Assembly (NCBI GenBank): GCA_015064635.1
Contig: SVRV01000003.1
Location: forward strand, 1 to 64,000
From: Oscillospiraceae bacterium
Lineage (GTDB): Bacteria; Bacillota; Clostridia; Oscillospirales; SIG627
Reading direction: 5' to 3'
Length of the DNA stretch: 64,000 bases
Below, one piece after another: positions 33,288 to 41,240 of the stretch (positions are counted from its first letter, which is position 1; each line of letters starts with the position of its first letter). The position numbers and the translations under genes are program-made. The notes under the pieces are model-generated. The model ran no database searches. It saw nothing but the letters and a program-made list of their open reading frames with translations, and had not been told where the DNA came from.

Positions 33288-34241
33288 ATGATAGAATTTA
33301 AGAGACCGAGTATAGAGACCGTTGAATTAAGCGATAACGGATCATATGGTAAATTTGAAATTGAACCCCTTGAAAGAGGATTTGGTATAACCTTAGGTAA
33401 CTCCTTACGCAGAGTGCTTATGAGCTCTCTTCCGGGTGTTGCTGTAACCTGTGTGAAGATTGACGGCGTTTTGCACGAAATCTCAACAGTACCCGGAGTT
33501 AAGGAAGACGTTACCGAAATCATCTTGAATGTCAAGGGTATCACAGCAAAGCTTTTCTGCGACTGTCCCAAGACAGTAATTATCGACATGACAGGCGAGG
33601 GTGAGGTTACAGCCGGTGATATAAAGACCGACTCCGACATTGAGATAATCAATCCCGACCATCACATCGCTACTCTCTCCGAGGATGCTAAGTTCTACAT
33701 GGAGCTTACATTCGACCAGGGCAGAGGATATGTTAGCTCGGATAAGAACAAGCAGAATGGCCCCGGTACTATCGGCATTATTTATACTGATTCCATTTAC
33801 ACACCGGTTTACAATGCAAATTACATTGTAACACCCGCCCGTGTAGGTAACAGTATTGATTTTGACAAGCTCACTCTTGAAGTGCAGACCGACGGTACTT
33901 TGACGGCGAAGGAAGCAGTTTCAATTGCCGCCAAGATTCTCAACGATCATCTTGAACTGTTTATCAACCTTTCGGACAGCGCAAACGCTCCCACAGTAGG
34001 CATGGTAGACGGTGATGAAGTCGTCAAGAAGATACAATTGGAGATGACCATTGAGGAGCTTGACTTGTCAGTTCGTTCTTTCAACTGCTTGAAGAGAGCA
34101 GGTATAGATACAGTAGGCGATCTGACCAACCGTACACAAGACGAAATGATCAAGGTGCGTAATCTTGGTAAGAAGTCACTTGAGGAAGTAATCCAGAAGC
34201 TTGAGTCTATGGGACTTTCTCTCAAGAAGGAAGACGAATAA
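33288..34241 (+). CDS. rpoA: DNA-directed RNA polymerase subunit alpha
   Basis: The protein has 317 residues. The N-domain for dimerisation contains [20 protein letters not shown]; the C-domain (about 245-310) has [20 protein letters not shown] and [20 protein letters not shown], which bind UP-element DNA and activators. Two ATG codons are adjacent; GAGGAGG ends six bases before the second (33288), which is preferred, while 33285 would leave only three bases. It stands between rpsD and rplQ as usual. Confidence 0.98.
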   Translation: MIEFKRPSIETVELSDNGSYGKFEIEPLERGFGITLGNSLRRVLMSSLPGVAVTCVKIDGVLHEISTVPGVKEDVTEIILNVKGITAKLFCDCPKTVIIDMTGEGEVTAGDIKTDSDIEIINPDHHIATLSEDAKFYMELTFDQGRGYVSSDKNKQNGPGTIGIIYTDSIYTPVYNANYIVTPARVGNSIDFDKLTLEVQTDGTLTAKEAVSIAAKILNDHLELFINLSDSANAPTVGMVDGDEVVKKIQLEMTIEELDLSVRSFNCLKRAGIDTVGDLTNRTQDEMIKVRNLGKKSLEEVIQKLESMGLSLKKEDE

Positions 34242-34286
34242 GAAGGCGCACATCGTTTGTAATACTGAGTAAAGGAGGAACACAAA

Positions 34287-34631
34287 ATGCCGGGAACAAG
34301 AAAGTTAGGTCGTACAACCGACCAAAGAATGGCAATGCTCAGAGGCATGACAACATACCTTTTGGAAAACGGATCAATAGAAACAACCTTGACAAGAGCA
34401 AAGGAAGTAAGAAGCCTTGCTGAAAAAATGATTACTCTTGGCAAGACAAATACACTGGCATCCAGAAGACAGGCTCTTGCATTTATCACAAAAGAGGACG
34501 TTGTAACTAAGCTTTTCAACGAAATCGCTCCTGCATATGCTGAGAGAAACGGTGGTTATACAAGAATCCTTCGTAAAGGACCCAGACGCGGTGACGCTGC
34601 TGAAATGGCAATCATCGAACTTGTAAAGTAA
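34287..34631 (+). CDS. rplQ: 50S ribosomal protein L17
   Basis: The 114-residue protein begins [20 protein letters not shown] and contains [20 protein letters not shown], with the end [20 protein letters not shown], all bL17. AAAGGAGGAACACAAA precedes ATG. It is the last gene of the cluster; the ECF-transporter genes that follow it in many Firmicutes are absent. Confidence 0.98.
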   Translation: MPGTRKLGRTTDQRMAMLRGMTTYLLENGSIETTLTRAKEVRSLAEKMITLGKTNTLASRRQALAFITKEDVVTKLFNEIAPAYAERNGGYTRILRKGPRRGDAAEMAIIELVK

Positions 34632-34639
34632 TTACAAAA

Positions 34640-34670
34640 AAGTCTGTGACTTCGGTCACGGACTTTTTTT
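34640..34670 (+). terminator. Terminator of the ribosomal cluster
   Basis: AAGTCTGTGAC (34640-34650), loop TTCG, GTCACGGACTT (34655-34665) with a single G-T pair, then TTTTT. UUCG is a very stable loop. Confidence 0.95.
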
Positions 34671-34737
34671 GCGCCTAACGTCAGAGAGCGAATATAAACT
34701 AATACAGTAAATTTTTAAAAAAATCACCTAACACCTA

Positions 34738-34766
34738 TTGACAATCACGTGACCGTATGGTATAAT
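34738..34766 (+). promoter_or_regulatory. Consensus promoter of the DUF1836-NfeD-flotillin operon
   Basis: TTGACA (34738-34743), 17 bases, TATAAT (34761-34766), 28 bases before the chosen start. Confidence 0.85.
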
Positions 34767-34793
34767 CATATCGTAGCAAAGGAGGTGACAGTG

Positions 34794-35345
34794 ATGACAA
34801 CATTTCCGGGGACGACAGTTGAAGTTTCTGAAATAACAAAAGGCTCATCAAAAATGCTTTTTGACGGAATATTTGCCGCAGGAGGGATAACGCTCTCCCA
34901 GGTGTCTGTTATGACCGGACTTGAACCTTACATTATACAGAATTGGGTAAAGCGTGGGTTTATTACTTCACCGAAAAACAGACTGTACTCACGTGAACAG
35001 TTTGCGGGCATCATTATTATCAATATGCTGAAGGAAAGCCTGCAGATAGATAAAATATGCTCACTAATAAAGATTCTTGAAGGTCCCACAGACAGTGAGC
35101 TTGACAATCTCATAAAAAACAACGAGCTATATCATATGTACGTAGATATGTTAAGTGATAAAAGCTTGATACTTTATGACGAAAAATCAATTCACAAAGC
35201 AGCCGAGGCAGTGACCTCCGAATATCTTGAAAAGATACCCGGAGGAAGGGCACAGCTTATAAAAATACTTGTAACAATGTATTTTGCACACTGTGCTTCG
35301 CTTCTTCGAAAGCACGCCGAAGAAACACTTTCGGCATTACAATAA
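34794..35345 (+). CDS. DUF1836-domain putative regulator
   Basis: The protein has 183 residues. ITLSQVSVMTGLEPYIIQNW followed by VKRGFITSPKNRLYSREQFA looks like the MerR-like winged helix of DUF1836 proteins, presumed DNA-binding regulators of unknown targets. An earlier ATG (34749) falls inside the promoter, so ATG 34794 behind AAAGGAGGTGACAGTG is taken. The NfeD-like and flotillin genes follow after 18 and 28 bases, so it may regulate or accompany the membrane-stress operon. Confidence 0.8.
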   Translation: MTTFPGTTVEVSEITKGSSKMLFDGIFAAGGITLSQVSVMTGLEPYIIQNWVKRGFITSPKNRLYSREQFAGIIIINMLKESLQIDKICSLIKILEGPTDSELDNLIKNNELYHMYVDMLSDKSLILYDEKSIHKAAEAVTSEYLEKIPGGRAQLIKILVTMYFAHCASLLRKHAEETLSALQ

Positions 35346-35363
35346 CGGATAGGAGATGGTGAT

Positions 35364-35972
35364 ATGTTTATAATTGACTGGTGGAACTCTTTGAGCCTTG
35401 CTTCACAAATTTTTTCCTGCATTGCATTTCCTTCAACACTTTTACTTATAATACAAACAGTATCAATGCTGATGGGCTTTGATTCTGACGGCGATGTGAC
35501 CGACGGTGCGGAGGTTGATTTAGACCCAGATATCGATGATGTTTCAGCCGACATAAACGGTCTTGACGGACTTCGAATATTCACTGTACGAGGAATTGTT
35601 GCTTTCCTTGTGGTATTCGGCTGGGTTGGTATAGTACTTGATTCCTCGGGCGTGGCTCTGTCTATCACCGCACTTATTGCGGCGGCAAGCGGTTTCCTTA
35701 TAATGTTTTTGCTGGCTTATCTGTTGAGAGCTGTGATGAAGCTTCGAAGCGACGGAAACATTGATAATCGCAATGCGGTGGGACGGTCGGGAAAGGTTTA
35801 TCTCACGGTACCTCCCAAAAGAAGCGGCGAGGGAAAGATACAGATACTCTTTCAAAGCACATATTCCGAAATAAGTGCCGTAACAGACGAAGAAGAGCCT
35901 ATAACCACGGGTGCGGAGGTCATCGTTACGGGACTCAGCGGTGAAACAACACTTGTTGTAAAAAGAAAATAA
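35364..35972 (+). CDS. NfeD-like membrane protein
   Basis: The protein has 202 residues: a first transmembrane helix (about 12-35), an acidic linker (DSDGDVTDGAEVDLDPDIDD), two more helices (about 73-125) and a C-terminal OB-like beta-barrel (about 140-200, VGRSGKVYLTVPPKRSGEGK and GAEVIVTGLSGETTLVV). This architecture fits short NfeD proteins that pair with flotillins, as YuaF pairs with YuaG (FloT) in Bacillus. The flotillin gene directly follows. It probably anchors to or modulates flotillin-rich membrane patches. Confidence 0.8.
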   Translation: MFIIDWWNSLSLASQIFSCIAFPSTLLLIIQTVSMLMGFDSDGDVTDGAEVDLDPDIDDVSADINGLDGLRIFTVRGIVAFLVVFGWVGIVLDSSGVALSITALIAAASGFLIMFLLAYLLRAVMKLRSDGNIDNRNAVGRSGKVYLTVPPKRSGEGKIQILFQSTYSEISAVTDEEEPITTGAEVIVTGLSGETTLVVKRK

Positions 35973-36000
35973 AAAAATAAATATATAAAGGAGAAAAATT

Positions 36001-37398
36001 ATGCAACCTCAAGTTATCATTTTAATCTCGGTAGTCTTTTTAGTATTGGTATCGTTTATTGCCTGGGTATGTTCAAGGTACAAAAAATGTCCCTCTGACA
36101 AAATTATGGTAATTTACGGTTCAATCGGCAAAAACAAGGACGGCACAAACAGAAGCGCGAAATGTATCCACGGTGGTGCGGAATTCGTAGTTCCCGTGTT
36201 CCAGTCATATGCCTACCTTGACCTGACTCCTATTTCAATTCAGGTAGACCTTAAAAACGCACTTTCACGTCAGAACATCCGAATAGACGTTCCCTCAAGA
36301 TTTACTGTCGGTATTTCAACCGAACCCGGTGTTATGCAGAATGCGGCAGAAAGACTTCTCGGTCTTCAGCTCAATGAGATTCAGGAGCTTTCAAAGGATA
36401 TTATTTTCGGTCAGCTTCGTTTGATAATTGCTACAATGGATATCGAGGAAATCAACACCGACCGCGATAAGTTCCTTGCCGCTGTCAGCAACAACGTTGA
36501 GACAGAGCTTAAAAAGATTGGTCTTCGTCTCATAAACGTTAACGTAACCGACATAAGCGACGAATCCGGATACATTACAGCACTTGGTAGAGAAGCTGCC
36601 GCAAAGGCAATCAACGACGCTAAAAAGAGCGTTGCCGAGCAGGAGCGTTACGGCTCAATCGGTGAAGCTAATGCTCAGATGGAGCAGAGAATCAAGGTTG
36701 CCGAAGCAGATTCAATCGCTATTCAGGGTGAAAACGAGTCCAAAATGAAGATTGCTATGTCGGAGGCGGCTCTCAAAGAAAAGGAAGCAGAAGCTCTCAA
36801 GATAGCAACCACAGCCGAAAAAATTCAGGCAGCGAAGGCTCTCGAAGAATCCTATGCTGCAGAGCAGGCTGCAGAAGAAGCAAGACGCTCCAAGGAGCAG
36901 GCAACTCTTGAAGCCGACATAATCGTTAAGGCAGAGGCAAGAAAGAGAGAGATAGAGCTTGAAGCCGAAGCAAAGGCTGAAGAAATGCGCAGACTTGCAA
37001 AGGGTGAAGCCGATGCAATATATGCAAAGATGGAAGCTGAAGCACGAGGTGTAGAAGAAATCCTTCGCAAGCAGGCGGCAGGTTTTGCTGAAATCGTTAA
37101 ATCTGCAGGCGGAAATCCCGATGCCGCACTCAAGCTCCTTATTGCAGATAAGCTTGAAGAGCTTATGAAGGTTCAGGTTGATGCTATCAAGAACATTAAG
37201 ATTGATAAGGTAACGGTTTGGGACAGCGGAGAAGGTAAGGACGGTAAGACCTCCACAGCCAACTTTATCTCCGGTATGATGAAGTCTGTTCCTCCTCTTG
37301 ATGAAGTTTTCGCAATGTCGGGAATGTCACTTCCTTCAATACTTGGTAGCAAGGCAGAGCAGAGCGAGCCTGTAGCTGAGACAACTTCGGAAGAATAA
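36001..37398 (+). CDS. Flotillin/SPFH-domain protein
   Basis: The 465-residue protein has an N-terminal membrane segment (ILISVVFLVLVSFIAWVCSR), an SPFH/band-7 domain (about 30-220, with IRIDVPSRFTVGISTEPG and DIEEINTDRDKFLAAVSNNV) and an Ala/Glu-rich coiled coil of about 150 residues (EAEALKIATTAEKIQAAKAL, ARKREIELEAEAKAEEMRRL). A C-terminal tail follows. It forms large oligomers that organise membrane microdomains. GGAGAAAAATT precedes ATG; it lies 28 bases behind the NfeD-like gene. The call floT/yuaG is likely but not certain, so no symbol is given. Confidence 0.92.
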   Translation: MQPQVIILISVVFLVLVSFIAWVCSRYKKCPSDKIMVIYGSIGKNKDGTNRSAKCIHGGAEFVVPVFQSYAYLDLTPISIQVDLKNALSRQNIRIDVPSRFTVGISTEPGVMQNAAERLLGLQLNEIQELSKDIIFGQLRLIIATMDIEEINTDRDKFLAAVSNNVETELKKIGLRLINVNVTDISDESGYITALGREAAAKAINDAKKSVAEQERYGSIGEANAQMEQRIKVAEADSIAIQGENESKMKIAMSEAALKEKEAEALKIATTAEKIQAAKALEESYAAEQAAEEARRSKEQATLEADIIVKAEARKREIELEAEAKAEEMRRLAKGEADAIYAKMEAEARGVEEILRKQAAGFAEIVKSAGGNPDAALKLLIADKLEELMKVQVDAIKNIKIDKVTVWDSGEGKDGKTSTANFISGMMKSVPPLDEVFAMSGMSLPSILGSKAEQSEPVAETTSEE

Positions 37399-37510
37399 AA
37401 AAGTCGCCTTCGGCAACTAATGTTCGCTAACGCTCACAAATTTTATGGGTAGACTTTATTTGTTATATGCAAATTGCGATGCAATTTCCTATATAATAAA
37501 AAATAACATG
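37399..37510. other. Intergenic stretch with degraded hairpin
   Basis: After the flotillin stop AGTCGCC/GGCAACT (around 37402-37418, one mismatch) makes a weak stem without a proper T-tract. The piece TGCAAATTGCGATGCAATTT (37469-37488) resembles the dyad at 38407. No gene is seen. Confidence 0.3.
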
Positions 37511-37547
37511 TTTAAAAATGAGTCCTTGCATAGGACTCATTTTTAAA
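37511..37547. terminator. Perfect 16-bp hairpin, possible two-way terminator
   Basis: TTTAAAAATGAGTCCT (37511-37526) and AGGACTCATTTTTAAA (37532-37547) surround TGCAT. It ends only 14 bases ahead of the next ATG, so it could end flotillin transcription or cover the translation start of the following gene. Confidence 0.6.
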
Positions 37548-37561
37548 CAGATTGGTGTAAT

Positions 37562-38092
37562 ATGACAGAAAAATATACAAAAAATATTTTAACCCGTGAA
37601 TCAATAGAAAAAGAGCTCATAAAAGAGAATCGCACTAATATCCGTACATGGTGTATTAACATTATTGCATCGGTTATTCTTCTGTTTGCTTTATCGTGGA
37701 CGGTTTATTTAGCTTTTGTAACGGTAGGAAACATACTAATGAAGTGGATATGTTGCATTATTTTAGGGGGAGGTAGTGCTACACCTACAATAATTGCATT
37801 CACTAAGCTTTATAAAAGCATCAAACAAAAAAATATGCTTAGAGAAAGCGAGTTCAATATAGTTGTTGAAAGATTGCAATATAAATCCGACAGTGTTTCA
37901 ATCAGAGACAGAAGACGCATTCCAAGGATAGAAGGATATTTGCATTTCGAAGGCTTTAATGCGTATCTGGTAAACAGTACCGAGTATCAGCTTGCATCAA
38001 TGGGAGACGATTATTACATAGTTCATTACAAAAATTCTAAAAACATAGAGATGTTATTTCCCACTAAAATGTATGAGTATAAAGAGGTATGA
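37562..38092 (+). CDS. Hypothetical membrane protein, 176 residues
   Basis: Two hydrophobic segments (about residues 33-55 and 60-82: IIASVILLFALSWTVYLAFV, then ILMKWICCIILGGGSATPTI) are followed by a cytosolic, tyrosine-containing domain of about 90 residues (ERLQYKSDSVSIRDRRRIPR ... YLHFEGFNAYLVNSTEYQLA). I do not recognise a named family. There is no clear ribosome site (only GGTGTAAT), and a strong hairpin sits just upstream. It is probably real because it is long, has a clean end and converges on a shared terminator. Its promoter is not seen. Confidence 0.6.
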   Translation: MTEKYTKNILTRESIEKELIKENRTNIRTWCINIIASVILLFALSWTVYLAFVTVGNILMKWICCIILGGGSATPTIIAFTKLYKSIKQKNMLRESEFNIVVERLQYKSDSVSIRDRRRIPRIEGYLHFEGFNAYLVNSTEYQLASMGDDYYIVHYKNSKNIEMLFPTKMYEYKEV

Positions 38093-38114
38093 TCCAAAAA
38101 CCTTCTCAATACAC

Positions 38115-38143
38115 AAAAAGCACCCGAAAGGGTGCTTTTTTTA
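38115..38143. terminator. Bidirectional terminator between convergent genes
   Basis: AAAAAGCACCC (38115-38125), GAAA, GGGTGCTTTTT (38130-38140) with T-runs on both sides. Confidence 0.9.
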
Positions 38144-38365
38144 TGTATCAATATATTCTGAATCAGTGGAAATCTTTTTGCTTTTTGCGGTATCCTCTTC
38201 TTCGCATATGTTTTCAAGTGCAACTTTCACCGCTTCTACTACAAATGCTGTGAAGGTGCAATTTGTTCCTTCAATAACCGACTCTACTTCACAAATTACA
38301 TTGTTTGGAAATCTTATACACTTATTTGTGGTAGGCGGCACCGAAGGTATTTTGAATTTTTTCAT
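38141..38365 (-). CDS. YlcI/YnfO-like small protein (possible ribbon-helix-helix)
   Basis: The 74-residue protein contains KCIRFPNNVICEVESVIEGT followed by NCTFTAFVVEAVKVALENI. A short basic strand and two helices of this kind match small YlcI/YnfO-type or CopG-type ribbon-helix-helix proteins. A DNA-binding role is plausible but unproven. GGAGGTGATTAA precedes ATG and the stop sits next to the shared terminator. No partner toxin gene is visible. Confidence 0.65.
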   Translation of the reverse strand: MKKFKIPSVPPTTNKCIRFPNNVICEVESVIEGTNCTFTAFVVEAVKVALENICEEEDTAKSKKISTDSEYIDT

Positions 38366-38406
38366 TTAATCACCTCCGCAATACAATTATATATATTGAA
38401 GTATAT

Positions 38407-38438
38407 TTTGTATGCATTGCAAATGCAATGCATACAAA
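38407..38438. repeat. 32-bp inverted repeat
   Basis: TTTGTATGCATTGCA (38407-38421) and TGCAATGCATACAAA (38424-38438) are perfect 15-bp arms around two bases. It has no T-tract, so it looks like an operator or cruciform rather than a terminator. It lies between the two divergent genes at 38365 and 38489. Confidence 0.8.
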
Positions 38439-38488
38439 CGAGATGTCATATGTTACTATAAGGTGAATATTTGTTAGAGGTGGAAGGT

Positions 38489-39508
38489 ATGAAAAAAATT
38501 TTACGTTACACTGTTTTTTTGCTGGTTTTACTTCTTATGACTGTATTCGCCCATGCCTACGACGATACGGGAGGACACTGGGCAAAGGAATCAATAGAGG
38601 AATGGAGCGGCAACGGACTGATAAACGGTAAGGGTAACAATTTGTTTGACCCTGACGGGAATATGACAAGAGCAGAAGCCGCCGCAATATTTGCAAGGCT
38701 CTTAAAACTGGAAGAAAAAGCAGATATATCACAGTTTTCCGACGTAAAGGAAAGCGATTGGTACTATGATGTAATATCAAAATGCGTGTGTGCGGGGATA
38801 TTGAACGGTGATAACGGTAAAATGAATCCGAATCAGTACGTAAGCCGTGAAATGTTCTGCACAATGACAGTCAGAGCACTTGGTATCATACCCGAAAAAA
38901 AGCTGAATAAAAGCTTTGCGGATTCATCAAGTATCTCCGATTGGTCAAAGGGGAGCATGAATGCCCTTGTGAACCGAGGGTATATCAGGGGTGTAACCGA
39001 AAACACCGTAGCTCCAAAGGCAAGTATTACAAGAGCAAGCGTCGTAACTCTCATTGACAGAATTGTAGCAAATTACAATTCAAACGAACTGAAGGAGAAT
39101 GCCGATGCAGTGTCTCTTGTGTTTTCTAACGTTACAGTAGAAAAAGGATTTTCGGGAACCGTGACGGTGGTGTCAAATGGAGTTGAGCTCTCTTTGAAGG
39201 GAGCTGAAAATGTAGACCTTGTTATCCTGGCAGATGATGTCAAGGTGAAGGATATACCAAGCGGAACCTTTGTAACAGTGTCCAAAAAGGCTGACGGAAC
39301 AGTGCTGAACAATAAAAAAGCGGAAAACAATTCGGTGTTTTATGTAAATAATAAGGAGGTAATATATATGTCAACCCAGGAAAACACATTTAAAGAAGAA
39401 TACAAGAAGCCCGAGCTTGACGTGGTTGAGTTTGACGATGAGGATGTAATAAATACATCCACAGATAATGACGATGACCAGCTTGAGTGGGACGAGCTTT
39501 TGTACTGA
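38489..39508 (+). CDS. SLH-domain surface protein with acidic tail
   Basis: The 339-residue protein has a signal peptide (MKKILRYTVFLLVLLLMTVF, cleavage after HA) and three SLH repeats over about 25-195 (YDDTGGHWAKESIEEWSGNG, FSDVKESDWYYDVISKCVC, FADSSSISDWSKGSMNALVN, with TRAEAAAIFARLL and SREMFCTMTVRALG). A beta-rich segment and a very acidic tail (VVEFDDEDVINTSTDNDDDQ) follow. AGAGGTGGAAGGT decides the start against an earlier TTG. An internal ribosome site and ATG near the end could give a separate 46-residue peptide. It opens the cohesin/dockerin locus and may provide its wall anchor. Confidence 0.85.
   Translation: MKKILRYTVFLLVLLLMTVFAHAYDDTGGHWAKESIEEWSGNGLINGKGNNLFDPDGNMTRAEAAAIFARLLKLEEKADISQFSDVKESDWYYDVISKCVCAGILNGDNGKMNPNQYVSREMFCTMTVRALGIIPEKKLNKSFADSSSISDWSKGSMNALVNRGYIRGVTENTVAPKASITRASVVTLIDRIVANYNSNELKENADAVSLVFSNVTVEKGFSGTVTVVSNGVELSLKGAENVDLVILADDVKVKDIPSGTFVTVSKKADGTVLNNKKAENNSVFYVNNKEVIYMSTQENTFKEEYKKPELDVVEFDDEDVINTSTDNDDDQLEWDELLY
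39368..39508 (+). CDS. Possible internal in-frame start giving a 46-residue acidic peptide
   Basis: AAGGAGGT at 39353-39360 lies seven bases before an in-frame ATG at 39368 inside the SLH gene. The product would start MSTQENTFKEEYKKPELDVV and continue EFDDEDVINTSTDNDDD. The motif KPELDVVEFDDEDVI resembles short clostridial peptides I have seen only as hypothetical. It either is a gene fused by loss of a stop codon, or a dual product, or a chance ribosome site. Confidence 0.4.
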   Translation: MSTQENTFKEEYKKPELDVVEFDDEDVINTSTDNDDDQLEWDELLY

Positions 39509-39530
39509 TAATAAAAAAGGAGAGACGACA

Positions 39531-41219
39531 ATGAAAACAATTACTAAAATCGCACTTACATTAGTTGTACTGTCCTTGCTTGCAGGTGTTATGGTTTTTG
39601 CAAATGCAGAGCCTACCCTCAGCATTGATATGTGCAACCTTTCCCTTCGTGACAATGTTTGTATAAAGTACGCTGTAACAAGTGACAGCAGTGCGACTAC
39701 AACATTGCTTGTATGGGATGCCCCTCAAAGTGAGTATACCTACGGTACACAGACAAAAGAGCTTACTACGGTAGGAACACAGGAGATAAGCGGCAAAACA
39801 TATAAGGTGTATGACTATTGCGATATCGCAGTAAAGGATATGGAAAAGGCTGTATACGCAAGAACATATACAAAGATAGGCGATACAGAGTATTACAGCG
39901 ACGTTGTAAAGTATAGCATACTCAAATATGCTTACAACAAGCTTGGTAAAACAGGCACAGCCACAGAGGACGAAAACCTCAAAAATGTGCTCGTTGAAAT
40001 GCTTGAATACGGCGCATCAACTCAGATTTATATGGAGTATAACACAGACCGCCTTGTAACAGCCCCCTTTTATGAGATAAAGACAGTGGGTGGAACAATA
40101 AATGACGGATGTGACTGGGGACTCTATCTTGAAGGCGACAGTGTAACACTTACAGCTCCCACAGAGGATGAAAACGGAGTTCCTTTCTCGGGATGGGTAG
40201 ACGGTGACGGAAATGCAGTAGCTTCGGCAGCAAATTGCACCGTAACTGTACCTGCAAAGAATACAACATATACAGCTACATATAAGAAGACCTCCGTGGG
40301 ACTTGAAATCGAGAGCAACGGAGACGGAACATGCTGCCTTATCAGCATGGGCGACTGCGAAGACACAGATGTTATAGTTCCCGCAACCTATAACGGCGAT
40401 ACACTTACCTCCATTGATTCAAATGCTTTTTCGGGTGAAGCAATAACAAGTATAACCCTTCCCGCAACTATCGAGGAGATAGGCAGACGTGCATTCAACA
40501 ACTGTGATGAGCTCACAGATGTTTACTTCGAAGGCACAGAAGAAGAGTGGAATGAGATTGACATAAACGCAACAGGTAACACAGCCCTTACAGGTGCAAA
40601 TATCCACTTTGCAAAGGTTACAAAGTACAACGTAATCTTCAAGGATTACAACGGTGATGTTATCTCTACCCAGAGCGTTGCAAAGGGAGAAGCCGCAACA
40701 GCACCCGCAGACCCCACAAGAGCGGGCTATACCTTCACAGGCTGGGATACAGATTTCAGTAATATAACAGCGGACATCGTTGTAACAGCACAGTATGAAG
40801 AGATTACAACAGAGTATACAGAGCCTACATTTGTAGTTAGCAACGTTACCGCAAACGCAGGGGAGCCTATTGAGCTTACAATAGATGTTGCAAAGAACCC
40901 CGGAATCCTTGGAATGGTTCTCACAGTAAGCTTTGACGACACAGCACTCACCCTTACAGGCAGTGCAAACGGAGATGCACTTTCAGCACTTACATATCAG
41001 AAGCCCAGCAACCATGAAAGCGGAAGTAACTATGTATGGTACGGAAGCGAAACAGGAGAAGTGGTTGACGGAAGTGTATTGAAGCTTACATTTGAGGTTT
41101 CCGATACGGCTTCGGGAACATATCCTATAACCTTAACATACGAAGACGGCTCAATCTATGATGCAGCATACAATCCGATAACTCTTGATATAGTAAACGG
41201 TAGCATAACAGTTGAATAA
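39531..41219 (+). CDS. Secreted cohesin, leucine-rich and InlB-repeat protein
   Basis: The protein has 562 residues. A signal peptide (MKTITKIALTLVVLSLLAGV...) is followed by a domain of about 150 residues (LSIDMCNLSLRDNVCIKYAV) seen at the start of clostridial surface proteins, then a bacterial repeat. A BspA-type leucine-rich repeat (LTSIDSNAFSGEAITSITLP) and an InlB B-repeat (RAGYTFTGWDTDFSNITADI) come next. A cohesin domain occupies about 432-562 (VSNVTANAGEPIELTIDVAK, NPGILGMVLTVSFDDTALTL). Cohesins bind dockerins, and the next gene encodes a dockerin. No catalytic domain is present. AAAAGGAGAGACGACA decides the start at 39531. Confidence 0.85.
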   Translation: MKTITKIALTLVVLSLLAGVMVFANAEPTLSIDMCNLSLRDNVCIKYAVTSDSSATTTLLVWDAPQSEYTYGTQTKELTTVGTQEISGKTYKVYDYCDIAVKDMEKAVYARTYTKIGDTEYYSDVVKYSILKYAYNKLGKTGTATEDENLKNVLVEMLEYGASTQIYMEYNTDRLVTAPFYEIKTVGGTINDGCDWGLYLEGDSVTLTAPTEDENGVPFSGWVDGDGNAVASAANCTVTVPAKNTTYTATYKKTSVGLEIESNGDGTCCLISMGDCEDTDVIVPATYNGDTLTSIDSNAFSGEAITSITLPATIEEIGRRAFNNCDELTDVYFEGTEEEWNEIDINATGNTALTGANIHFAKVTKYNVIFKDYNGDVISTQSVAKGEAATAPADPTRAGYTFTGWDTDFSNITADIVVTAQYEEITTEYTEPTFVVSNVTANAGEPIELTIDVAKNPGILGMVLTVSFDDTALTLTGSANGDALSALTYQKPSNHESGSNYVWYGSETGEVVDGSVLKLTFEVSDTASGTYPITLTYEDGSIYDAAYNPITLDIVNGSITVE

Positions 41220-41240
41220 GAAATAAGGAGATAAAGAAAA

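Noticed and set aside
37402-37418. Terminator directly behind the flotillin gene
   Set aside because: The stem has a mismatch and no T-run on the plus strand.
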